From NCBI GenBank assembly GCA_002049455.2, contig KV918855.1, positions 182,582 through 246,581 on the forward strand: 64,000 bases of DNA. The letters are read 5' to 3'. The position numbers were made by a program, and so were the translations under genes. Below are positions 11,693-21,247 of this stretch, one piece after another. The DNA is from Porphyra umbilicalis (Eukaryota > Rhodophyta > Bangiophyceae > Bangiales > Bangiaceae). Positions within the stretch are counted from its first letter, which is position 1, and every line of letters begins with the position of its first letter. The notes below the pieces were generated by a model. The model worked only from the letters and a program-made list of their open reading frames with translations. It was not told where the DNA came from and searched no databases.

Positions 11693-13399
11693 CGGCTTTC
11701 TTCACGACGCATCGAAGAGGGCGAGTGCAGTCTTTGTTCGGGCCTTCCAGCTGTCCGGGCTGGGCCAACCGTGAGAGACAATCGTGCTCGGGCGAGTCTA
11801 CCGAGCTCCCGTTGATACGAGGGCTAACGGATCCGTTGCAAATCTTCTTGAGCATGGCTTGAGCGTAGCAAGAAGAGTTACAAATCACCTAATTCTGAAG
11901 CAGCAGCAGCTCCAACGGCACAATCAACCCCAGCACAATATACATGAAAAGCAACCAGTATCGTGTCAGCTTACGGTATTGCTCGACACGTTTGTGACAG
12001 CAGCGTCGTACGTGTAGTCTACCAAGCCACGCTCGCACGGTCTTGTATCAATTTAACACGTAGCTGAGCGCCTGGAAGCAAAGTATCATACCTCGTGGGA
12101 GCTCCATACGATCAAGAAGAGGGCAGCATCGACGGAAGGAGAACCGGGCCCGGGAGACCCGACGGGTGCGCCGTCGGCGTCTTCAGGGTCACTGTTCGGC
12201 ATTATCGCGTCCTGAAGGGCTTTAGGCAGCAACACAAGGCACAGTGCTCACTGGCAACCGTCATCGAGGCCAATGTCAACCAGGGCAGTCTGCTATTGAT
12301 GTGAGTCGAGGTCGGATCGCAAGCACGCCTGGCACCATGTCTCCGTATCGTGTCGGCGACATTTGACTTACCGAGCCATGATCACGACGCGACGGCGAAT
12401 GCCAATCATGGGAGCGGATAAAAACCTGTTTTAAATGACAGGCTGTGATGCAGATTAAAGCCCAGCTCCACAGTAGTTTCCATAACTCGCACTGTCACGT
12501 AGATCATGACAGATAGTGCCGCACACGGGCGGCGATCCCGGACAGCTTCGTGGTCAAGAAGACTCACCGATGAGTGGGGACGGAGAGCATGTCTTCGGGA
12601 CCATCTGAGATTGCTTGGACGATCTCACTTTACGAGGCCATTGATGATCGACTTCTAAGTACATGAGTCCTCTACAATTTTGCTTTTGATCGGAGATATA
12701 TCGATTATCCGGCTCGCTCGGTTTTGGCCGACGAGTGATCTCCTTCGAGCTTGTCGCGCATTCCCCGCCGGGTTCAGCGTCTGTGGCCACCCGTTCAGAT
12801 CGCGCCACACGGGGACTCCACGGCAGGGCGTCGTGTGGGGCCGCCTGGGGAGATCACCGTTTGTGAGCACGTCAGGGTGGTGGCGGACGCTCTTAACACA
12901 GTCACCGCACCTCCCCACCGTAGCGGGACGCACCTGCACCCACGTCCCACGCACCGCGCGACGCTCTTTCCGCACCGCGTTGACCGTACTCGCCCCGTTT
13001 TGCTCACCGACCTCCACGTGCGACCACGCGCGTGGCCGACGCAGATCGCATGTCATAGTCCCATCTGTTGGCTGCTTTTCTTTCATACCGATCACCCGAC
13101 ACCAATCCTTTTTACCGCACTCTGCCCTGGTTGCTTTCTTGTCTGTTGGGGCTCAGGTCGCTGTTGAGTCTCTGTTCCATGATACACCCGTAAGGGACGG
13201 CCCTACTGTCGCAGTGCCCGACTTTGTGTCTCACGCTCGCGGACACACGCCTGTGATTATTCTTCCCGTATCCGTCCCACCGCTGCGGCGTACACGCATG
13301 TGGCTTCTCGTCGTCCTCGCCCTGGATCTGGGCGACTGACGCCCAGATCCGCCGTGTACACGCCTTTTCGCGTCCCCAGCAGACCATTGCCTTTGCGCT
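11693..13399. other. no gene seen; degenerate start of the 138-bp array
   Basis: No domain was recognised on either strand. Positions 13262-13399 are a diverged unit of the 138-bp tandem array that follows, recognisable from its end (CAGACCATTGCCTTTGCG). Confidence 0.45.
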
Positions 13400-14130
13400 C
13401 CACTCGGGCCCGCCCCACCGGCGCGGCGGTCCCGAGTAGTTAGTCTGGTCGTCCCCGCCCTCTTTCAGGGCGAGGGACGGATGGATCGGCTGGGGACACG
13501 CGTTCTCGCCTCTCCGGCTGACGCTAGTCGCAACCTTCGACTCGGGCCCGCCCCACCGGCGCGGCGGTCTCGAGAAGGGGGTCGCGTCGTCCTTTTCCTC
13601 TGTCAGGGTAAGGAGCGGCAGGTTCCGCTGGGGACACGCGTTTTCGAAAACCTGGCAGACCATTGCCTTTGCGATCCACTCGGGCCCGCCCCACCGGCGT
13701 GGCGGTCCCGAGTAGTGAGTCTGGTCGTCCCCGCCCTATGTCAGGGCGAGGGACGGCTGGATCGGCTGGGGACACGCGTTTTCGCATTCCCGGCTGACGC
13801 TAGTCGCTACCCTCCACTCGGGCCCACCCCACCGGCGCGGCGGTCCCGAAAAGAGAGTCGCGTCGTCTTCGCCCTCTTTTTGGGCAAGGGGCGGCTGGTT
13901 CCGCCGGGGACACTCGTTTTCGCAAACCCGGCAGACCATTGCCTTTGCGCTCCACTCGGGCCCGCTCCACCGGGGCGGCGGTCCGAAGTAGTGAGTCTGG
14001 TCGTCCCTTTCCTCTGTCAGGGAGAGGGACGCCTGGATCGGCTGGGGACACGCGTTTTCGCATTCCCGGCTGACGCCAGTCGCTACCCTCCACTCGGGCC
14101 CGCCCCGCCGACGTGGCGGTCTCGAGAAGC
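13400..14130. repeat. 138-bp tandem array with 276-bp higher-order period
   Basis: The landmark CCACTCGGGCCC recurs at 13400, 13538 (variant), 13676, 13814, 13952 and 14090, an exact spacing of 138 bp. Two unit types alternate. Type A ends with CTGACGCTAGTCGC and type B ends with CAGACCATTGCCTTTGCG, so the array is A-B-A-B-A plus a partial unit. Because 138 is 46 codons, frames on both strands remain open. The minus-strand frame reads a 46-residue repeat built on ENACPQ, EGGDDQTHY and GPPRRWGGPEW. It has one nonsense codon and a 1-bp change in the fifth unit. Whether it encodes protein is unknown. Confidence 0.8.
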
Positions 14131-14937
14131 GAGTCCGGTGTTTCTCGCTCTGAATTGGTGCTGGACACGCCCGAATTTGTTACACTCGAGCCTTGCTCTC
14201 GGTCCTCTGTTTCAATTCTCTCGTGAGATCGGCAGCGCCTTGACGGAGGGGTGGCCCCTGAAGATGCTGGCTTTGCAGACCAACCCCAGTGTGTGGCTGG
14301 AGCCTGGTTGAATTCATTTAAAGGTCGCCACTGCCACCCGTGGCTGCATGACCCAGAGCCTGTGAGGTGTTCGCCGTCCCCGGTGGCTTCCACGATGCAC
14401 GGCGCTGACGATGCGTGGACAGTCAACGGCAAAGGTCAAGCAGACCGTGGCGGTCTTGCTCAGGACTGACCAGATCTGAGCGACAGCCGGCTGCGCAGCA
14501 ATCGGAGCCGCGCTGCTCGGTCCAGGCGTGGCGCTCTGACCCCGGCGCAAGCCCTCCAGGCCGAGGCTGCGGTGGCCGCCCGTCATGCGGCGCAGATGCT
14601 GGCGGCAGCTCGGGCCGCGCAGCGCGCCGAGGAGCTTAGGCGGAGAGCTGCGTCCGGCCAGGGACCGATTTCTCGGCCGGTCGCTGTGCGGTCGCTCGCC
14701 AGTTGCGGTGCCAAGCAACGTGGCCATGCCAACAATGGCGATGGGTCTTACCGGCCGTTGGGCGATGCGGCCGATTGTGGATCTGCGCTCGACAACGCTC
14801 CTGGTACCTCGTCGCGCGCGCGCTCCGAGCTCGAGATTTCGTCCAGCGCCGGCGGACTCGGGTGAAGCCGCCACTGCGCGGCTCACGACGGGCCAGGCCA
14901 TCACCCTAGTGTTGTGCCGTCTGCAGCGGCAATCGCA
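14131..14937. other. no gene seen
   Basis: Mixed GC-rich DNA. Overlapping open frames exist on both strands but none shows a recognisable domain. Confidence 0.4.
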
Positions 14938-15612
14938 ATGCCGGATGGCGACAATGGGACTGAGGATGCGCGTCGAAAAGGACCGGGGTCGGATCAAGCC
15001 TCAATGCACCGTGCTCACGGCCCTGATCCGCGCTCCTTCGGGCCTGAGGGAGCGGCCCCAAGCTTGGAATCTCTAGTGGCGATCTTCAACGACGCTCGGC
15101 GGTCGCTGGTTGGTCGAACTGGGGGGTTCTCGCTGGCTCAAGGTCGAACGGTTTTGACGGTGATGGGCATTGCCGGGCCGAGATTCCTTCCAAGCCCACG
15201 TCAATTGCGCACAATGCGAAATTGCCCGGGGGGATGTGGCGATGCGACGACTTTTGATTCGCTGCTGGTGTCCACTGTTAGGATATTGCAAGGCGGTAAC
15301 GGCTCGATAGTCAGCCCGGTTGACACGGCCGCGCGCCTCGTCCAAGCTGGCCTGGAGGCACACGCGTGCAGCGGCGCTTGTAACCCCCCACCACGCATCG
15401 CTTCCCCGACGGCCGCAGCAGTGCGACACCCTGCTCCACCTCCTGCCGAGCTCTCCTCTGCAGGCCATCGGTCGCCCGTGGTGCGCTCCCCCTCCCCTCC
15501 GCACAAGCGCTTCCGGGAGTGTGTTTCCGAGGAGGAAGACCGCCGTGAGATGCGTTGGGTGCCTGCAGCTGCAGGACGTGCGCGGCCCGAACCCTCTTCT
15601 GTGGCGCGCTAA
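14938..15612 (+). CDS. hypothetical protein, weakly supported
   Basis: An open frame of about 224 codons starts at the ATG at 14938. The central part (FNDARRSLVGRTGGF, STVRILQGGNGSIVSPV) has balanced composition. The C-terminus is charged and hydrophilic (HKRFRECVSEEEDRREMRW), unlike the triplet-repeat frames nearby. I do not recognise a domain. It lies on the same strand as the disrupted repeat gene that begins about 800 bp further on and could be an upstream exon of it. Confidence 0.3.
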   Translation: MPDGDNGTEDARRKGPGSDQASMHRAHGPDPRSFGPEGAAPSLESLVAIFNDARRSLVGRTGGFSLAQGRTVLTVMGIAGPRFLPSPRQLRTMRNCPGGCGDATTFDSLLVSTVRILQGGNGSIVSPVDTAARLVQAGLEAHACSGACNPPPRIASPTAAAVRHPAPPPAELSSAGHRSPVVRSPSPPHKRFRECVSEEEDRREMRWVPAAAGRARPEPSSVAR

Positions 15613-16429
15613 CAGAAGGTGAGCACACGGCTGCTGTCCCCACCTCGCCCCATCAGCCCTCGGCTTCTTTTCAAACGTGCAGCCACTCGTCATGTCGAGC
15701 TCTCTTCCGGTGATATGTCGTCGCTCGCCGATGGGTCCCCCCTTTTGCCTCGCATCATTGACGGAATGTTGCTCTGATTGCTGCATCGGCATGACAGTGA
15801 GGGTCGATTCGGTGGTCTGCGAGTGCTGACGTCATAAGACGCCGCAGACGTTTCCGCAGCTGGGGGTGATGACCGGGCTCTGATGGACCGGGCTTGTCCC
15901 GTAGTGCACCAGAGGCTGGTGTTCAGCGTGGGCACAGTCCTGGTACCTGTGCGTTCTGGCCGGCTCTGGTGGGGCATTGTCGTGCGGTCCCTGGACCACA
16001 TGGTTCAGGTGGTTGTTGAGGCGAAGAGACGCGGTAGGGCACTCGTGGGGGCGGCGGAACGCGACTTGGCGCTTGTCGTGGTCAACACGTCTTCGGTGGG
16101 AATGGGTACAGGTGGCTGAAACGAGCGGGTGGTGGACCACCTGTTCATCGTGCTGGCAACAACGATCTACCGGACGATTCTGCGGACATCCAACTCGCCT
16201 GGGACGCTCACGAGGGTGGTGGAGACCAGGGCCTTTCAGAAGTCGGGATTTTCAGCAGAATCTGGGATATATCCACATATATCCGGATATATTCGTCGAA
16301 ATCATCTCGCCATCCAATGTGAGAGCAACACGGAAGACACTGCTGGAAAGCTCACCTTATGCTCAGTCTCCTCGTGATGAGACTGATGAACATAAGAACT
16401 TGCTGCGGGCAGGAAGCTGCTTCTTACAG
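15613..16429. other. no gene assigned
   Basis: Nothing recognised. A convincing 3' splice acceptor (CTGCTTCTTACAG) ends at 16429, which suggests that 16430 begins an exon and that part of this stretch is intron. Confidence 0.35.
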
Positions 16430-17667
16430 AACGATGCTTTATCCGAATCATCATTCCGAAGCCCCTGGTGGAGACCCTGCGGCGGCTGGCGCCGGTAGAT
16501 GTCATCCAGAGCATCAGAGGCAACCACAACGACTCGGCTGGGAGACTACTTTCGTTCTTCACGCTTCTTCAGGCCGCCACGCCCGGCGTCGCCCTTGCCC
16601 TGTTGCGCAACCATCGTGGGCGTGGCTGTGGCAAGGCGCACGCACTTTGACGCCTTCGCGGCCTCGTGCGAGGCGTCGTGGAAGCCCATCGCCCAGGCAA
16701 TGACTCTTTCGATGAGGAAGAGCCAGCTGAGGAGCTCATGAATGGACGGGAGCTATCTGAGGACGAGTCGGAGAGCACGCATATCATGGAGTACCACGAC
16801 AGCAAGGATGGGGTGGCGGATGGGCGAGACGGCTTTGGTGGCAGTGGCAGAGGCGTGTTCGGTCGGAGTGGCCGAGGGAGCGGGAGCCGCTCTCAGGGCA
16901 GCGCACGCGGCAGCCGCAGCGGCGGCATTGAAATGCGCAGACAAGAGGGCAGCAGTCGAAGCAGCACCGGTGACGAGCGAGGCCGTGCCGGGGGCGAGCA
17001 CGATAGTGCCGACGGTGCCCAAGGTGCAGTCCGCCTGCAAGGCGCCGTCGCTTCTGCGCGCCACCGCGGCGAAGACGGAGATGTTAATGACGTTGCAAGC
17101 GGACGCGCCGGGGATGGACATGTTCTGGTTAGACTCGATAGTGCCGCCGCAGACGCGCTCCAAGTTGGTCAAGGCGGCGGCTCCCACGACGAAGAAGGCT
17201 ATTTGCGGTGTGATCGCGGTGGACGCCACGGTGGTGACCGCAGTCATCACCAAGGTCGTGGTGACGGCGGTAAGGGTGGGCGACGAGATGGAGAGCGCAT
17301 CGGTGTTCGTGGTGGTGCTGTTGCTGGAGCAGTTGTTGGTGCTACACGGGGTCGCGCTCGTGATGACAATGCTGCAGTTCCACGCGATGGTGCCGCCGCT
17401 GGTAAGCGCCAAGGTGGCGACGGCGGCGACGCCAAAGATGACGATGGCGCTACGGGGGATCATCGCGGTCGGCGTCGTGGTGGGGACGATGGTCATCACG
17501 ACGGTCGTGATTCGGGCGCTGACGATAAGCGCCGAGGCGGGGAGCGTTTCCGGGCTCGTCGTGGTGGTGCTGCTGATGCTGTCACTGCACCTGAACGTCG
17601 TCGCGCCTATGGAGGCGATGCTCCTATCATTGGCGATGGTGCCGCCTCGGACGATCGCCAAGGCGGT

Positions 17668-18317
17668 TGTAGTACTACGGGGCCCCCTATGCGCCAGGGG
17701 GCCACCGCGGGGACGTCGGCGACGGCGGGGGACGTCGGTCCCCGACGCGTGGTGGCGACGCCAGCGGCGGTGGTGGCCGACGGGTTGGCGACGCGGGATG
17801 GCGGGGCGAGGGGGCGGCCCCGCTGCCCGGCTCGGGCCACTTGAGGGAGCGCACCCGATCCGCCGCGCCCGGCACGCGGGCCCCGCGGGAGGCCGGATTG
17901 GCGCGCCCGAGCGGGCGCTGGCACGTCCGAGAGGGCGCGGCAGGCGATGGCCGACCGGGCGCCACGCGGCGGGTGCAGCGCGTTGCGCGCGGGACGGTTT
18001 CTCCCCCTCGTCTGTAATGATCGCCTCGGGGGACTTGACATGCATGGAGGGAATTATCTGCATTGGTTGGTGACAGCCCGGGTCAATTCCCATTTGGGGA
18101 AATTGGACCCGGGCGACGGTTTCCGCCCTTTTAGGACGAAGGGCGACGACGGTGGGAGGCACCGTCGTCGCCGGCAAGTAAACCGTGTCTCGATGTCTTG
18201 GCGTTTCGATCGGCCCGACTTCCCGGACCTCGAGTCCCATAGCGGGTGTCGCGCGAGCGGCTAAGACGGCCGTTACTTCCCTCCTTCTGAGGTAGCCCCC
18301 TAGATTGTGGTACTACA
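17668..18317 (+). mobile_element. solo LTR of the gypsy element (LTR copy A)
   Basis: The 650-bp segment starts TGTAGTACTACGG and ends GGTACTACA. It matches the 5' LTR at 31249-31895 and the 3' LTR at 60099-60727 closely along its whole length. No gypsy coding sequence lies beside it, so it is a solo LTR left by recombination between two LTRs. The flanks are GCGGT on the left and GTGGT on the right, a 5-bp target duplication with one mismatch. It interrupts an open reading frame that is restored when the LTR and one flank copy are removed. Confidence 0.85.
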
Positions 18318-18334
18318 GTGGTAATGGGGGCGGC

Positions 18335-19010
18335 GACATCGATAACGACGGCGCCGGGGGAGATGGTCGTGATGAGCGCCGCGGAGGCTCCCTCGGTCGC
18401 TAAGACCGGCATGCTGGCGGTGCTGAGGGTGGACACCAAGGTGGAGGGCGCCTCGGTGCTCGTGCTGGTGCTGGTGGGGCTGCTGGTGGAGCTGTTCGTG
18501 ATGGTGGCCATGATGACCATATTGGAAATACACGCACTGGTGTCGCCGCCGATACTCGCCGAGGTGATGACGGCGGTGGCGACATCGATTACGACGGCGC
18601 CGGGGGAGGTGGTCGTGATGAGCGCCGCGGTGGCTCCCCCGGGCGCCAAGACGGGCGTGCTGGCGGTGCTGAGGGTGGACACCAAGGTGGAGGGCGCCTC
18701 GGTCATCGTGCTGGTGCTTGTGGGGCTGCTGGTGGTGCTGTTCGTGATGGTCGCCATGATGACCATGTTGAAAATACACGCACTGGTGTCGCCGCCGATA
18801 TTCGCCAAGGTGGCGATGGAGGCGGCGACCACGATGACGATGGATCTCGGGCAGGTGGTTGTGGTGAGCACCGCGGTGGCGCCCGCGGTCGCAAAGACGG
18901 GCGTGCTGGCGACACTGAGGGTGCGCGCCAGGGTGGAGGGCGCCTCGGTCATCGTGCTGGTGCTGGTGGGGCTGCTGATGTGGCAGTTCGCGTTGGCACC
19001 CGTGGTGGTC
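18335..19010 (+). repeat. 246-bp coding tandem repeat, three units
   Basis: The landmark GGCGAC(A/C) recurs at about 18335, 18581 and 18827, a spacing of 246 bp or 82 codons. Each unit carries the blocks GGGCGTGCTGGCG, GTGGAGGGCGCCTCGGT and AATACACGCACTGGTGTCGCC. More diverged units continue to the left of the solo LTR (about 17400-17667). The unit length keeps all frames open on both strands, so coding strand cannot be read from openness alone. Confidence 0.75.
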
Positions 19011-19734
19011 CTGCTCGAGTAACAAGCGGTGGTGGCTCCGCGTGTGAGCGCCTTCAGCACGGCACTGAGGAGGAAGGGCGGGATCTCGGAGTGGCCTTTG
19101 AGATGGTTTTTTCTGGTGTCGGGGAGGGACATGCCGAGAGTGTCGGTGGGGGCTTCTCCGCCCGACTTGATGTCGGTTCTGGACAAGTCGACGGCAGCAT
19201 AGCCTCGCGTGGCAGCGATGTTTGGAACAGCTCGGACTCTGCTCATCTGAGGATTCTCGCTGGCATTCCTCCCTCATCGTCTCCATCAGCCCCTTCTGTT
19301 TCACCGCCGTCACGGGACCGCACAACGGCTGACTCTCAACGCGACGCTCGCCTCCACTCGGGCCACATTGATGCGAGAAAAGCTGGCCGGCCGGACCTCG
19401 GGGCCGTTTGTGTCAGTGCCTCCTGTGGCGAGACCCAACAAACGTCGCTCAGCCGACAAGTGGTCGTTAATGAGCCGGAGCTCGGTGCCGAGGATGATGG
19501 AAGGGCTCATGCGGGATGTGAGGGTGTCGATCTCTTGGACGATCCCAGGCATCCGGCAAGGGCGCGATATGATACACCCGGCGAGGGGCCAACCCCTTTA
19601 CAGCGACAAATTTTGGATTTTCACACGATTCCAATAACATGTGTAAGTCAAATGAAGATGGGTGTGGTAGGAGTCTGAGCGACCCCGCCTGCGCTGCGCA
19701 AGCTGTTCCATTCCCCCCATCAGAACGCTTGGAG

Positions 19735-20874
19735 AGCCCCCGAACTCTGAACCTATACAGTAGGCTTGGTGGCGCCGCCACATACGAAGGTATCGACATG
19801 AATCTTCTGTACATGGGAACTACCGGATCCGACTTCAGTTGGCACGCTGAGGATCACCTGCAACAGTCTGTCTCGTACTTGCAGTCCATGGCTAGCAAAA
19901 TGTGGTTCTTCATTGCCAAGAGCGATGTTCCTCGTATGGTACGCGTCTTGATTGAGCACATGGATCCAGTCGTTCTCGCAGCCGCGCGAGGGGACGTCTG
20001 GCAGGTCCTGGGGCTGCAGGCTAGCTTATGGCCTTCCTCTTTCTTCCTCGCGCATTGTGTCCGTGTGGGTTTTCACAAAATGGTGCCTGGGGACTGTGTC
20101 GTGACAGGATACGGGGTCTTTCACAGCGGGTTCAACGCGGGGGTTGATGTGGCTTCGGACGTGACCCTCGCGTGCACCGGCTGGCTCGTCCATGCGATTG
20201 AGCACGCCATGCACTGGCGCGGAAAGCTTCGGATGCTCATTCCTGTTGAGAAGCTGCTGGTGCTCAGTGCCTTGAAGCTGGCTGATGGGAAATGGTGGTT
20301 CGTCGACGCCATTGCCTATGAGGCCCTGGAGCCGACAGAATTCCAGCGGGACCTTGATGACATGGTGTCCTACCTGTCCCAGTACCTCGACTCCGTCCTC
20401 TCGTACATAAATACGGAAGCGAAACCAGCCTGGAGTGGCAAGAAGCTGTCGGAGCTGGACTTTGACCAGGCTCCCCAGCTTGTGCGACGTTTTATTGTCG
20501 AAAATGACATCAAACCATCGGGAGAGCCCTTTGCGCTCCCTGAGGAGAAGGAGGGCGCGGACACAGAATTATCAGGGGACGGTGCTACGTGCCCACACTG
20601 TGGGATCGTCACCTGGCTCTCTGTCGTTGTGTGCACGGCGTGCATTGAGCAGCTGGGAGCGGGAGCGGGACCGCGGGCCCCAATCTGCTGTTGGCGCTGC
20701 GCGCCGTCGAAGTATGACGAGTCCCACTACCGAGCGGCACTGCATGACGGGGAGCCTGGTCTTCTCGGGTGTCACGCTCCTCTGGTTGTACAGCGGCTTC
20801 CCAACGGCCGCACGTACTTGCTGATCTATAAGCTTAAGATGATGGGTGGCAACGGCAGTGGAGGAAGGGCATGA
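19735..20874 (+). CDS. JmjC-domain protein with C5HC2-like zinc region (histone demethylase-like)
   Basis: The frame carries the JmjC core of Fe(II)/2-oxoglutarate dioxygenases. It opens with MNLLYMGTTGSDFSWHAEDH, where His and Glu are the first two iron ligands. VPGDCVVTGYGVFHSGFN follows, with the third ligand His. The spacing and the phrase HSGFN are those of the KDM4/KDM5 branch. After the jelly roll, a Cys-rich segment (CPHCGIVTWL, VVVCTACIEQ, CCWRCAP) resembles the C5HC2 zinc finger that follows JmjC in that branch. No JmjN, PHD or Tudor domain is visible. The true 5' end is unsure: an ATG at 19639 is in frame, but GTAAGT at 19643 looks like a splice donor, so this may be the last exon of the gene upstream. 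By family it would demethylate histone lysine in the nucleus. Confidence 0.7.
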   Translation, partial: SPRTLNLYSRLGGAATYEGIDMNLLYMGTTGSDFSWHAEDHLQQSVSYLQSMASKMWFFIAKSDVPRMVRVLIEHMDPVVLAAARGDVWQVLGLQASLWPSSFFLAHCVRVGFHKMVPGDCVVTGYGVFHSGFNAGVDVASDVTLACTGWLVHAIEHAMHWRGKLRMLIPVEKLLVLSALKLADGKWWFVDAIAYEALEPTEFQRDLDDMVSYLSQYLDSVLSYINTEAKPAWSGKKLSELDFDQAPQLVRRFIVENDIKPSGEPFALPEEKEGADTELSGDGATCPHCGIVTWLSVVVCTACIEQLGAGAGPRAPICCWRCAPSKYDESHYRAALHDGEPGLLGCHAPLVVQRLPNGRTYLLIYKLKMMGGNGSGGRA

Positions 20875-21247
20875 GTGAGCTGCGTGTGTGCATGTGAGTA
20901 CTTTCTGCTATTCTGCTTCTTTTCAAGTGACGATGTGTAGCTTGGCCGTTCTTTGTTGGCTGTCGTGCCCACGCTTAACTTGATGACAACGACGTAAAAT
21001 AGGCTCTCATTGTTTTAAAATCAACAGCAAAACAAGCCGGCTAACTACTCCAGCCGCATCCGCACGCTCAACCACCCTCAAAATTGAAGCCTGACCTCTT
21101 ACTAAACACGAAGTCTTTGTTCCCGCACGGCAGTACGAACGCCATCCTCCTGACCCTTTCGGCTCGTACGGGAGTGACGCCAGCGGCAGCATCACGTCTG
21201 ACTACTACAGGCTGCCCCAAAACGGAAGGCTCCGTCTCTGGCTTTCT
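20875..21247. other. intergenic, convergent gene ends
   Basis: This 373-bp gap separates the stop of the JmjC gene from the stop of the minus-strand transposase-like gene. I see no ORF or repeat in it. Confidence 0.5.

Larger units (their letters stand above)
16430..19642 (+). pseudogene. Gly/Asp/Arg-rich repeat protein frame split by a solo LTR; possible N-terminal part of the JmjC gene
   Basis: A plus-strand frame begins after an acceptor site at 16429 (RCFIRIIIPKPLVETLRRL) and is interrupted by TGA at 16648. It continues as an acidic segment (NDSFDEEEPAEELMNG) and then Gly/Asp/Arg/His-rich repeats to 17667. There it meets the solo LTR at 17668-18317. Removing the LTR plus one 5-bp duplication (655 bp) puts the downstream frame in phase. 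That frame runs from 18320 through three 246-bp repeats, with a nonsense TAA at 18401 where the sister repeats have CAA, to a hydrophilic region ending ILDFHTIPITC at 19642, followed by GTAAGT. The neighbouring JmjC exon lies on the same strand, so one multi-exon gene is possible. I chose this frame over the Val-rich plus frame and the Thr-rich minus frame because its flanks look like ordinary protein. The choice is not proven. Confidence 0.4.

Noticed and set aside
13400-14130. CRISPR-like array
   Set aside because: The repeat is a continuous 138-bp tandem unit without unique spacers, in a eukaryotic context.
17663-18322. Shared target sequence GCGGT for the copia element and the solo gypsy LTR
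   Set aside because: A 5-bp match in GC-rich DNA is likely by chance, and the right flank of the LTR differs (GTGGT).
16742-19246. Val-rich plus frame and Thr/Ser-rich minus frame across the 246-bp repeats as membrane or mucin-like proteins
   Set aside because: The repeat unit is a multiple of three, so several frames stay open. The Gly/Asp/Arg frame is preferred because it alone continues into ordinary protein-like sequence on both sides.
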